From the NCBI RefSeq assembly GCF_004664715.2, contig NC_051073.1, positions 63,044,379 to 63,108,378 of the forward strand: a stretch of 64,000 bases of DNA. Reading direction: 5' to 3'. This DNA is from Peromyscus leucopus (lineage: Eukaryota; Chordata; Mammalia; Rodentia; Cricetidae). Shown here piece by piece: positions 10,564 through 20,209 of this stretch. The notes under the pieces are model-generated. The model made no database searches. It worked only from the letters and a program-made list of their open reading frames with translations, and was not told the origin of the DNA. The first letter of the stretch is position 1. Every line of letters begins with the position of its first letter. The translations under genes and the position numbers were made by a program.

Positions 10564-13500
10564 GCACACACACACCGTGCACATACATAATCACTAAAAT
10601 CTAGGTTCAGCACAGAGGAGAAAAAACATGGTGTCAGTCTTTCTGAGTCTGAGATTCTTCACTTAGCTTAGCATTCTCCAGTTCCATGTATTCTCCCAAA
10701 AATGTCGTGCCTTTTCCTCTACTGCGGCAGGAAGGCTGGGTTCAAGTGTGATCTTGATATGTAAGAACATTTCCTTCTAGTGGATTGGGAAGGGTCGGAT
10801 GCCCCAAGCTGACGGCATCGCATAAGAAGCAGGTGCAGGCAGGGTGTTCAGAGGCTAACAGACTTGGGTGGCACACACAACAGGCACCTGTGTCAGTGAC
10901 ACTCGTGGGTGCAAGGTGGCGGGGAAGCCAGGAAGAGGGAAAGTCAGGCCAGTGCCTCTTCTCCCTCTTTGGGCCACCTCAGGCACGGCCTTGGGTACAT
11001 ATCTCCATCTACAGAATGAGAGCCTCTCGCTAGATCAGGGACTTTCAGGCGTTTCTGGGCCCAGTCCATAGTTAAAACCACGAGTCATCCTGTGACCTAG
11101 TTTATTCATACATGTAGTTAAGACAATCTTGAAAGCAAATTCTTCTTGTTATAGATAAGGTATGTAGGCCTATTTAATTCGATTTAACTCAGTTTGGTAC
11201 CATCCCATCCCACCTCATCCTGTCCTATCCCACTAAAGTAAACATTGGTAACATTGAATTGACCTCTGATTCATAAACAAGGCCAAGCCTAACTTGGATG
11301 GCTTCTCCCAATCTTCTCTCTCCAGCTGATTCTTGGTCTTGGATGCCAGACCAGGTACTTGGGAAGAGGGGTGATGTAAGAGTGGAAACAGTCTGCTCCC
11401 TGAGCTGTCTGTGCGGTGGGAGCCAAGGCAAGCTCAGAGGCTGCCAGCCCAGCCCCGGCTCACCTTGAGACGTCCTCGGCCACCACGATCCCATCCGATC
11501 CTTTCATCAGACTCCTATTTTCACAACACCTTCACCGGCCTTGCATCCTTTCAAAGGCCTGCTTCTGTTAAACCTGTCAACGCTGGACTGGACGTCCTCA
11601 GGTTTATCCTTAAACAAGGCCCTAGGCAGGTGCTGAGCTAACAGGAATCACCTGAGAAGGAGAGAGAAAAGAGCATTAAGATATCTGGGGCCCGTTCTCG
11701 TGAACCAGACTCTGCGGTAACTTTTCCTCATCCCTCCTACCCGCCCATGCTTTGTTTTTTCCCCGCCTCTTAAAAACGATGTGTATTTGTGGGTTACTAA
11801 GCAGATAGCCACTGAGTCGAGCAACTTAGGGAAATGATGAGGAAAAGAACAGCCAAAACTTACTTGTGAGAACGGCGTGGATATCTTCCTCTTACAGCCG
11901 TTCCTTTCCAAGCGTCACAGTTTTAGGTCTGTGAGCCATCTTGAATTACCTTTATGTATACGGCGCGAGGCAGGACCCCATTCTCTTGCATGTGCGCATC
12001 AGTTGTTCCCACACCCTGTCTTTTTAATGTCTCTTTTCCCTCAGGCAGTTGTGCCCAGCCCCAGCCTCTCTGCTGCCCGGGGACAGATTACCACTGCAAG
12101 AGAGGAAGCTGCTATTGTGATGAATTCTGCCGTGAGCTCTCGGACTGCTGCTCAGATCACAGGGCCCTCTGCAACCCCGGTGACCTGCACGCAGGCTCCC
12201 TTCCACCCATGGCACGGATGGATGCTGTAACAGACAGAGGCAAGCCTGTCCTTTTGATGGTGGCCGTGATGTGGACTGGTTACGTCCCGTCCCTGTTAAT
12301 TCTGTAGTTCTGGAAGTCTATGCATTTCATGCCAAAGTGTCCACATAGTCCTTTCAGCTTGGCTTCTCCCAGGCACCTTTCTGCCCACTGCTCTTCTCCA
12401 AGCCTTTTTTAGATCCCACGGGGGAGAGTCTGAGCTATTGGTGGTGAGGCCTAGGGTAGGGGAATGTGGTGGGCCACATCGTCTCTTGCTGTGCGCATGC
12501 CTCTGGGCCTGCTCAGAGACTTCTGAGCAGAAAGGAGCCCACAGGGAGGTGTCCGGGATGGTGAACAGCAGAGGGGTGGTGTCCGGGACGGTGAACAGCA
12601 GGATGGGGAGGTGTCTGGGATGGGAACAGCTGGGAGGCATGAATGAAGATGCAGACCGGGCTTTCACACTGTGTTTCAGCCACTCACACTCCCAAGGTGG
12701 TGCTGCAGTTGGTGCTGAGGATGAGGGGCCCAGTCGACTCAGCCAGCAGCACTCAAGATTGGGTGCAAAGCGTGGTGAGTACCTGGGAGGGTCCTTGACT
12801 GGGGCTGGGTGGTAACCTGCTCCCGCCTCTCTGGACTTCTAGGCCCCCAAGTAGGGAAGGGGAGGGGAGGGGAGAGGAGAGGAGGGGAGGGAAGGGAAGG
12901 GTCCTTTGAGTTAGGGCAGAGCGCCCTATTTGAACCTCATATCATTTTCATGTGTCATAAACTTTCCCTTTTTTCTTAAAAATACACAAAACCGGGGGCT
13001 GGCGAGATGACTCAGTGGTTAAGAGCAACTGGCTGCTCTTCCAAGGGACCCAGGTTCAAGTCCCAGAACTCACATGACAGCTCACAACTGTGTGTAACTC
13101 AAGTTCCAGGGGGATCCACGGCTTCACACAGACGTACATGCAGGCAGAACACCCATACACATAAAACAAAGATGAATATTTTTAAAAAAAGAAAAATGCA
13201 CGAAACATTCCTAGCTTACAAGCTGTACAGGAACAGGCAGTGTGCCAAATTCACTGACTTGTGTTCTAAACTCTCCTCTGCCCCCCTCTTTCCTTCTGTG
13301 TCCTGGCCCCAAAGTGCTCGCACCGCACAGAAGGACACACCTCACCGTTATACAAGAGGATGGGGTGTGGGGGTCCTGGCTCCTGTCCTTGCTACCTGGG
13401 GGACCCGACTTGGGTCCTCTAGCTGCTGAGCCTGTTTGCTCTTCTGGGTCCTAGAGCCTGCCCGGCTGGGCAGAGGTGGCAAGTCATGGAGAGAGCAAAT

Positions 13501-13673
13501 ATGGAAGGGCATGGTTCTTGCTGGCACAGGAGATGGTTAGAACATGAGACCACGTGTGTCAGCGAGAGAGCGGACCGGCTTTGTTGCTCACTTAGGTTCT
13601 GCAGCTCCTCCACAGCAGCCTCCCCAGAAGGCCACTCTCCGTGACGGTGAAGGGAATCAGGAAGGGAGCCTGA
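8454..13673 (+). CDS. secreted somatomedin-B domain protein, 4 exons (whole gene span)
   Basis: Joining 8454-8514, 12045-12179, 12680-12774 and 13596-13673 gives an open frame of 122 codons plus TGA. All junctions are GT-AG with matching phases (1, 1, 0). Residues 1-16 are a hydrophobic signal peptide (MWLVFLLLLWLGPVIP). Residues 22-65 form a somatomedin-B domain with the expected cysteines, including the C-x-C, DCC and terminal C pattern (CYCDEFC, LSDCCSD). The remaining roughly 57 residues have no named domain, but their exon phases and residues resemble the C-terminus of Muc20 downstream. SMB domains are usually extracellular protein-binding modules, as in vitronectin, where the domain binds PAI-1 and the urokinase receptor. 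No transmembrane helix is seen, so a secreted product is inferred. I do not recall a firm gene symbol. The ATG has G at -3. Transcription is not shown by sequence alone. Confidence 0.75.
9045..9208 (+). mobile_element. B1 SINE, young, with target duplication
   Basis: This is a full-length B1 with a poly-A tail in intron 1 of the SMB gene. The flanks share AAAAACATTTCTG on both sides, a clear target-site duplication. Its rc carries the 'GTAGCTTTGTGCC' type start seen in other copies here. Confidence 0.9.
9533..9657 (-). mobile_element. B1 SINE, older
   Basis: Reverse-strand B1 ('TTTTGAGACAAGGTCTCTCT' through 'GGAATTAAAGGCATGCGCC'). It runs straight into a GCC repeat. Confidence 0.8.
9653..9709. 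repeat. (GCC)n / (CCA)n trinucleotide repeat
   Basis: CGCCGC-rich triplets followed by CCACCACCA grow out of the CpG-rich end of the adjoining B1. The tract lies in intron 1 of the SMB gene. Confidence 0.9.
9770..9986 (-). mobile_element. B2/B3 SINE
   Basis: The plus strand reads 'AAGATTTTATTTTTATCTAT' through 'GTGCTCTTAACCACTGAAAC', a reverse B2/B3. It abuts a (CT)n tract. Confidence 0.75.
10012..10086. repeat. (CT)n microsatellite
   Basis: Almost pure CT dinucleotides, interrupted near the end by a C run (10068-10076). It is intronic. Confidence 0.97.
10350..10577. repeat. C-rich run and (CA)n microsatellite
   Basis: A near-pure C stretch (about 10350-10376) is followed by a (CA)n tract at about 10518-10557, a CG-containing break, and more CA. 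Intronic. Confidence 0.9.
10600..12044. other. SMB gene intron 1, unique sequence
   Basis: No further exon or recognised repeat is seen up to the acceptor of exon 2. Short ORFs here have no supporting features. Confidence 0.5.
12045..12179 (+). CDS. SMB gene exon 2 (somatomedin-B domain)
   Basis: The acceptor is TTTTCCCTCAG|GC and the donor CCCCG|GTGACC. The exon is 135 bp, phase 1-1, so it is a symmetrical domain cassette. Eleven cysteines include the SMB-typical CC, C-x-C and DCC arrangement, ending DHRALCNPG. Confidence 0.85.
12680..12774 (+). CDS. SMB gene exon 3
   Basis: The acceptor is TGTGTTTCAG|CC and the donor AGCGTG|GTGAGT. The exon is 95 bp, phase 1 to 0. It encodes THTPKVVLQLVLRMRGP and a polar stretch ending DWVQSV, a beta-strand-like start comparable to Muc20 exon 3. 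Confidence 0.7.
12848..12901 (+). repeat. G-rich GGGGA repeat
   Basis: Repeated GGGGA/GGGAA units on the plus strand give several runs of four Gs, which could form a G-quadruplex. It lies about 75 bp inside intron 3 of the SMB gene. Confidence 0.85.
12993..13191 (+). mobile_element. B2 SINE
   Basis: 'GGGGCTGGCGAGATGACTCA' and 'GGTTAAGAGCAACTGGCTGC' are the tRNA-derived head of B2. The tail carries ATAAAACAAAG. Intronic. Confidence 0.9.
13596..13673 (+). CDS. SMB gene exon 4 (C-terminus)
   Basis: The acceptor is TGTTGCTCACTTAG|GT, phase 0. It has 25 codons then TGA: VLQLLHSSLPRRP, then a basic end, KGIRKGA. Position and pattern parallel the last Muc20 exon. No canonical AATAAA was seen close downstream, so the 3' end is unknown. 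Confidence 0.6.
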   Translation, partial: VLQLLHSSLPRRPLSVTVKGIRKGA

Positions 13674-14079
13674 CTCCTCCTGAGGCTCCTCCTCCAGCCG
13701 GGCCAGCAGGACACATGGAACCGCCACCACCTGCCGTTGGTTGGGGACAATATGACTGCCAGTCCAGGGATGCCTGCCATCCTGGGAGCCCCCACCCACA
13801 TTGGCTTAGCCCGGGGAAAACAGAAACCTGGAATTGTTATCAACACATCTAAAAAAAAAAGTGCATAGAATTAGCCATTATAGAAACTACAAAACACACC
13901 CAGCTCAGAGTGTTATTCATTGTGTTGACATGATGACATGCATGTACAATTACAATGTGTAGGTGTGTGTAGATGCATATGTGTATTGAAAGGATGATAA
14001 ATGGCACTGGTTACCTCGCCGCGAAAAGGCCTGGCAGCAGAGCGCTTTATTAGGAGGAAACGGGGGTTTGGGAGTGTGA

Positions 14080-14230
14080 GGGTGGGGTGTGGGGGTGTGG
14101 GAGGGTGGGAGGGGGTAGGGAGTGGAGGAAGAACCAGGCCTGGGAAAGAGCACGTGCGTGTGGAGGTCAGAGAGAAAGATGGGGTGGGGAGAGAGCAGAG
14201 AGAGAGAGGGTGGGGTCTGTGTCTGGCTTT
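14080..14230 (+). repeat. G-rich low-complexity tract
   Basis: Runs such as GGGTGGGGTGTGGGGGTG alternate with AG-rich stretches. No coding feature. Confidence 0.8.
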
Positions 14231-14249
14231 TTAAGGGCTCCTGGTGAAG

Positions 14250-14410
14250 TGGACTTATGGAGCTACACCACGCATGCGCTGATTGCGTGACCACACGGCT
14301 CGCATGTATCCGCCCGTGCTCACTGATGACGTAAGACGCAAGACCCTTTGCTGAACTCCTGAACTGCGCATGTGCGGTCATGTAGCTGGAGTGCGGGCAG
14401 GATTCTAACG
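14250..14410. promoter_or_regulatory. CpG-rich patch with CRE-like and NRF1-like sites
   Basis: Locally dense CpGs include ACGCATGCGCTG (14270-14281), TGATGACGTAAG (CRE-like, about 14322-14333) and CTGCGCATGTGCGG (NRF1-like, about 14363-14376). They lie about 600 bp past the end of the SMB gene. Function is inferred from motifs only. Confidence 0.35.
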
Positions 14411-14454
14411 TATATGTAGTACAATATAACAATGACTTGAAAGTAGAAAATCAG

Positions 14455-14699
14455 GGAGCTGGGGGTGTCGCTCAGTTAATAGAGTGTTTGCCAAGCATGT
14501 GCAAAACCCCATGGTCAGTGCTCAGCACCCCTGAAGTCAGGTATGGTGGCACACACCCGTTATCCTAGCACTAGAGATGGAGGAGGTAGAAGCAGGTAGA
14601 TCAGATGTTCAAGGCTATCCTTGGCTATATAATGAATATAAGGCCAGCCTAGGCTACACTTATGTACACACATCTTTAAAAAAAAAAAAAAAGCAGAAA
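14455..14699 (+). mobile_element. B4 SINE (ID head plus B1 body)
   Basis: An ID-like head ('GGGGGTGTCGCTCAGTTAAT') is joined to a B1-like body ('AAGGCCAGCCTAGGCTACAC') and a poly-A tail, the B4/RSINE1 structure. Confidence 0.8.
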
Positions 14700-15489
14700 A
14701 TAAGAACCCAAACCAATAACCTTTAGTTAAGTAACCCACCCTCTCTTCCTCATATTCTTTCCTGGGCCACTCAACCTTCTGGATCTCAGCCACAGGGTCA
14801 TCTTTCACTTCTCTCTGCCAATGGCCTTCTTCTAATGCCATGTCACATCGTCCCATCCTTCCTATTCTAGTCCCGTGGCTACCGTCTAGGGTCAGCGGCT
14901 CCTTCCCAGTGCTCTTCTGGCCAGATCGCGTCACCAAAGCTCTGGTGTGTGGCCAGTTTCCTGTCCAGAGGCCATCCGTGGGTTTCCATCCTCTACACGA
15001 CAATGGCGAAAGTCCTGGGCCTGGCCTGCCACAACCCAGCTCAGTACACAGTTCCAGCTTTATCCCTTGTTAATCCCCTTCACTGCTCTGGGCTGCAGCA
15101 GGACAGAATCACCCATTCTCCCCGCCCACGCCTCGCTCTAGGCCTCTGCTAAGCTGAACACGGTTTCTGGGCAACTGATTGCAGCAAGGATCCCCGTTGG
15201 CGTAGAGCCCAGCTCTTGGCTAATGGTTTTGCGTTGGCTTGGTTTCTCCGAGTGATTTATTTAGGAACATAACCCCAAGGATTAGGGTAAGGAAAGTGAA
15301 ACAGGAATGAAGGGAGGGCTGGGACAAAGACCTGCCCTCCAGTCTACTCTACTAACTCTGGTTACTTCACCTGTGGGATCTTTCTAAGAGGCCTTGGGAA
15401 ACCTGTCTGAAAGGCATCTATCTGGTGACAGATCAGTATGCCTGTCCCCTTCCCCATGGGTTACAGGTTGGCCTCTGGAGTCCTGGAAA

Positions 15490-15830
15490 TAGATATTCAA
15501 AACATGCAATGAATAACAACTTTACGAGGACTAGTGAAAAACTGGAATCGACCCAAACCCAAACATCCATCAAGAAGAAAATGGCCAGAGAATCATTACC
15601 ATGGTGGGTTATTACCATGGAGAACCGCCCACCATCAAAAGGACAAAGCGTTGCAATACACAAGAGCTCCCATGAGACTTGCAGACATAATGTTAAATGG
15701 AAGAAGCCAGGTACTGAAAAGTGTGTGCACGGTCCCGTTTCCATGTGGTTCAGAACCAGAACCCCTCTATGGTGGCAGGGGAGGCAAATGCTTACAGCTG
15801 GCAGGAGAATCCTGATGGAAGAGGCTGTAT
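15490..15830 (+). mobile_element. old LINE fragment
   Basis: 'ACCCAAACATCCATCAAGAA' and 'ATGTTAAATGGAAGAAGCCA' resemble the 3' part of old L1 ORF2/UTR copies. It is highly diverged with no intact frame. Confidence 0.4.
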
Positions 15831-16469
15831 GTTATTATTTTGTGTGGATTTGGCGATGGAGCCAAAGGCCTCATGCATGCTAGGCGAGCTCTCTGCCACT
15901 AAGCTGTACCCTCAACTCAGTTTTCAACGTTTACTTTAAGGCAAGGTCTTACTAAGTTTCCCAGGCAGGCATTTAGCTCATGCTAGTCCAGACCAATCTT
16001 GAATTTGCAATCCTCATGCGCCAGCTTCCAGAGATGTTCCTTGCACACTGTCTGTCCTTGCGCAACATGCAGAACTTGTGGGATCCTCTCAGAACCCCAC
16101 AGGTGGCATGACGAAGACGTGTGTGTAGATGCGTGTGCACGTGTACGAACATTCATTTGGAGGCCAGAGGACAATCTCGGGTGGCGTCTTCAGGGACACA
16201 CACCGTCTACTTCCTTTGAGACAGGATCTCTCGTTGGCCTGGAGCTCACCCATTAGGCTAGCCTGGCTGTCCAGTCAGTTCCAAGGATCCGTCTGTCTTT
16301 GTCTCCTCGGCTCTGGGATTGCAAAGCACATATCACCACACTGGCCGTTTTCCTGTGGGTCCTGGAGATCAGGCTACAGCCCCCCTCATCTTGGAGGCAA
16401 GTATTCCACTCACCAAGCTATCTGCCTAGTCCTGCATGAAGGGTTTTTTTTTTTTTTTTTTTTTAAGTG

Positions 16470-17985
16470 AAAATGTTGGGGATCGGACAATATCATATCC
16501 TAACCTACCTGGTTAAAACAGAGCCCCTTAAAAAAACACAGTGTTAGCACAATTTCCTGCTATTCTGTCTGCCTTGGAGACAGACTGTCCATCCCGTGAG
16601 CATAATAAAGCTCACAGCTGCTTTCACCGTTTTCCCATTGCAGCCCAAAGCTCCGTGCCCTTTGCTAAGTTTGGTATATAAACATTTTGCTCTGGCTGTT
16701 CAGCGAGCTGCTTATAATGAGCACACCCAAGTGCGCTTGTAATTAAAGTCTGATCCTTTCTTGGGTGATATGCAAGCCCCAACTCCGAGACCCAAGTTGG
16801 GAGAAGGAGAAGGTACCTACACAAGAAACCCAGACCAACTCAGCTGTGGCCTGTGGAGCTAAGGGTCAGCTCCATGTCTGGCACACAGACAGCTTTGCAT
16901 TTCCAGGACATTTTACGGTGAGTCAGTTAGGCCCTTGTCCCAAGTCAGAATCACCCCCACAATATGCCCTGGTTTTGTGGGGGACAGAGCATGGGTGAGC
17001 AGAACCTAAATGGTGCCGATGGCCCTGGATCCTTCCTGATGTCCAGGATGAGTCTGCACGGGTCCCTGTCTCCACCCTGACATCTCACAGTGATCGAGTC
17101 GGATTGATCTCTGGTGCTACTTTCAAAACATGTCCGTAACCAGAGAGCTTTCACAGGCCTCCCTTCCCCAGCATCCCGCGTCATGCCTACGCTGGGGCGA
17201 AAGCCACCTAACTCTTAGTCTTCACGCTGTTCTCAACCCAGCTGCCAGGGTTCCCAATGCCTGGCCTTCTAAAACCCGACTTAGGACCCATCGCTCGGCT
17301 CAGAGCTCTCTTGCTTGCCAAGTTACAAGTGGCAGGGTGCCATTGTCTTAGACAAGGTTCCCGAGCGAGCGAGGCCAGCAGACCAAATGGAGTCACTTTA
17401 GTTTCACATCCCTGAAGCTATGTCATCTGAACTTAGAAATCAGAAGAGGTCAATTGCCCACTTTTGAGAACAGGTGAGGAAATGCCTTCGGTTTAACTCT
17501 TACCAAAAAACCAAAACAAAAGAAACTAAGAAAAAGAGGCCTGATATTAACCAGTAATTAATTCACCATCTTTTTCTCTGTTCACACCTTACCGGGAAAG
17601 TAGCTTTGAAGTCACCAAGTCTCTATTTGTTTTCCACTTTTCCTTTTTCTTGCAGTGCTGGGGGTGACCCCCACCCAGCCCCTGTCCCCCCACTTTTTTG
17701 TGCTCGTCTGTTCTTTATTGCTCTTTGTCAGCTCAGCTCACCAGAAGGAAAGCTCATCCTGTTTTGTGGAAGGAAGCCACCGGAACTCTGTTGTAATTAG
17801 TATTTTGATAGAGGAAAGCCTCGGCTAGCCAGGAGATCCCCATTACCCTCCCCGGCCGTTCTGCCGTCCCCACGGCCACGTCTTCAACTCCTGTGACTCC
17901 AGTGGCTCCTTGGTGCCCACAAACCTTCCCGCTTTGACCTCTCTCTAGCTGTTCCTACCGCCTCTCCTCACTTGTTCAGTACGGC
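16470..17985. other. intergenic, nothing recognised
   Basis: A poly-T run (about 16443-16464) precedes mostly unique sequence with no supported exon or element. Confidence 0.45.
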
Positions 17986-17988
17986 AAC

Positions 17989-17990
<2 letters not shown>

Positions 17991-18045
<55 letters not shown>
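17991..18045. repeat. (CA)n microsatellite
   Basis: Uninterrupted CA dinucleotides over about 55 bp. Confidence 0.98.
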
Positions 18046-18046
<1 letters not shown>

Positions 18047-18989
18047 CCTGTGAACACCCCGGTGCTCTCCATTGCTCACAAATCCACCTATTGCGGCAGC
18101 AATGTTTGTTGCTCACCCTCTTCAGGAGTTAGCTCCCGAGGGCAGGCTCTGTCTGTTTTCCTCTATGATAGTGTTATCTCAAGAGCGGAGAGCAATGTCT
18201 GGCATCTGGAAGCCTCTGCTCGCTAAGGTTGTAACACTTGTGCCCACTCAGGGTGAGTGCTGAGCTGGGCTGCAGAGATGGTCCAAGACCTTTCTAGTGA
18301 AGTCTGTGATGGCCCTCGGAGGCACCAGCCATCAGCCCAGGCTTGCAAGTGACCCTGGATCCAGAAGAAACCGAAGATCTTCTTAGGGGTTTGTTTGTTT
18401 TTTCTCTTTATGCACAAGTATGCAGAGTGGTTGACGGTTTCAAGTGAAAAGGAAACGGAGTGGGGGAATTCCTTGTTGGGGTGAAAAATCTACTTGTCAG
18501 TAGATTAAGCTCAGAGGCAGGGAGGGACCTACCTGCTCCTGGAATGAGGAAGCCCCTGGCCCAGCAGGGGTGGGCAGGAGAGCGGAGGAGTGTCTTCCTG
18601 CTGTGTTCCCTCCATCGACATGTAAGGAGAGTTTCACATGGGGTCATGGCAACGCGGCGAGGTCTCCCGAAGTCCAGGTCACTACAGGGACCTGCTCCTC
18701 TCTCCGCCTGCTTAAAGGGTGGAGAGCTGAGTTTGAGTGGGGAAATAGAAGAGGCTCCACCAACACACCGTGTTCCTGGGACTGGTCCCAAGACGCTCAA
18801 CTCCACATGGCAAGTTGCTCCACACAGACGCCATCAGCGCCTTCCGAAGAGGCCGACACATGCCTTCTAACTCTTCCTCCTAGATCTCACAGCCTGTCAC
18901 CTCAGTGTGGAGTACAGCTCTAGACGACAGTACAGTGACCCATATCCAGCAGCAAATCCTGGACTGCCAGACCCAAGAGCCCTCAGAGC

Positions 18990-19085
18990 TCTTCTTGACT
19001 AAGGCCCAGAGTGGGCAAGCTCTTTGTCTAAGGTTGCACAGTTTCTTACCCACCATGAAGGGCAGAGCTGGAAACAGGACAGATA
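18990..19085 (+). repeat. MIR-like fragment
   Basis: 'GGTTGCACAGTTTCTTACCC' then 'GGGCAGAGCTGGAAACAGG' matches the MIR core pattern (settled-in ancient SINE). Confidence 0.5.
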
Positions 19086-19684
19086 TTTTGATACAGTTTT
19101 AAACTTCTTTCTAGTTCCTACTTTTGTGATTCTGTGACACCCACCACGTCTGCTCCGTCTGCTCCTTCTGCTCCGTCCCGGGCTACTTTCATCCAAAAGC
19201 ACTTACTTAAAATTCTCAAGGAATCTTGTTTGGCCACAGGTGTGGCCACAGGAGCCTTTGGCCTTGGTCCTTGAGGGATGAGTCCCCTCTGTTTCAGGGG
19301 AGGCACATTGGAAATACAGTCTGTAACTCCACTGTTAAGTGTCCCTACTCATCTCTCTCACATTGGCTCTCCTCCCCAGGCCCTTGGACCCAGAGGAGCA
19401 TGGCACCCTCCACATCCTGGCACCTGAAGCCTGGCTGGGGACACAGGTCCTGGCTTTGACGTGGCTACAAAATCTCAGGATGTTGAAAATAGATATTAGA
19501 AGTGAGAGTCCTGCCCCCACACTGGAACATTGTCCCCTTGAGACCCCAGGAACACTCACATCTACTGGTCAGGGATGGGGGTTCCCACTTATACCTTGAG
19601 CACCTGAGATGTATGTATGTTCTATGAGCACCAACCAAGTACAGGAAAGACTCTAAGAAGTTCAATAGCCTCCTGAGTCAGACA

Positions 19685-19800
19685 GCATGCCCATTTTACA
19701 GATGAAAAAAGTTGAGGCTCAGAAAGGTTCTCTCATTTGCCCTTGATCCCTAGAACTAATAAAATCTAGGCCCAGCAGAGAAACTTGGGTCTTATCCATG
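19685..19800 (+). repeat. MIR-like fragment
   Basis: 'CCCATTTTACAGATGAAAAA' and 'GAGGCTCAGAAAGG' are the MIR core signature. It is about 340 bp upstream of the Muc20 start. Confidence 0.6.
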
Positions 19801-20133
19801 AAGCCCAGACCCCAGGTAAGGACGAGTGGGGTAAACACCATCTCTCCCATGCCCTTCCCAGTTTATCAGAACAGAAATGATGCTGTATTTTCAAATCAGA
19901 GAGGCAAGGCTGCCAGGCAAGGGGCGGGGGAGGAGGCAGAGGGAAGGCAAGCCTGTGTCAGCCCTCACTGAGCGTCTGTGTTCACCTGGCTGCATTCTGG
20001 AACCTACCCGGTCACACCTGGGCAGGCGGCGGTGGCGGCGGCCCCTCCTCCCTGGATTGAGGAAGCAGGAAAGGGTGGTGAGGAGAGGCAGCAGGCAGGT
20101 CTGCCAGGCAGCGGTGGTCCGTGCCCAGGCGGG

Positions 20134-20209
20134 ATGGGCTCTGTCTGGGTTCTAGCTGTGCTTCTCTTTTTCTCCTGCTGGAAGGCTGGAGTCACTGCCA
20201 GCTCTGCAG
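20134..20209 (+). CDS. Muc20: Muc20 exon 1 (signal peptide)
   Basis: MGSVWVLAVLLFFSCWKAG... is a clear signal peptide and closely resembles the human MUC20 start. The donor is CTGCAG|GTAAGG, phase 1. The ATG has G at -3 and +4. The GC-rich upstream 150 bp (CGGCGGTGGCGGCGG at about 20027) is the likely 5' UTR or promoter; no TATA box is seen. Confidence 0.88.

Noticed and set aside
8454..13673. SMB gene as a pseudogene
   Set aside because: All four splice junctions, the phases and the SMB cysteines are intact and no stop interrupts the joined frame. Expression is still unproven.
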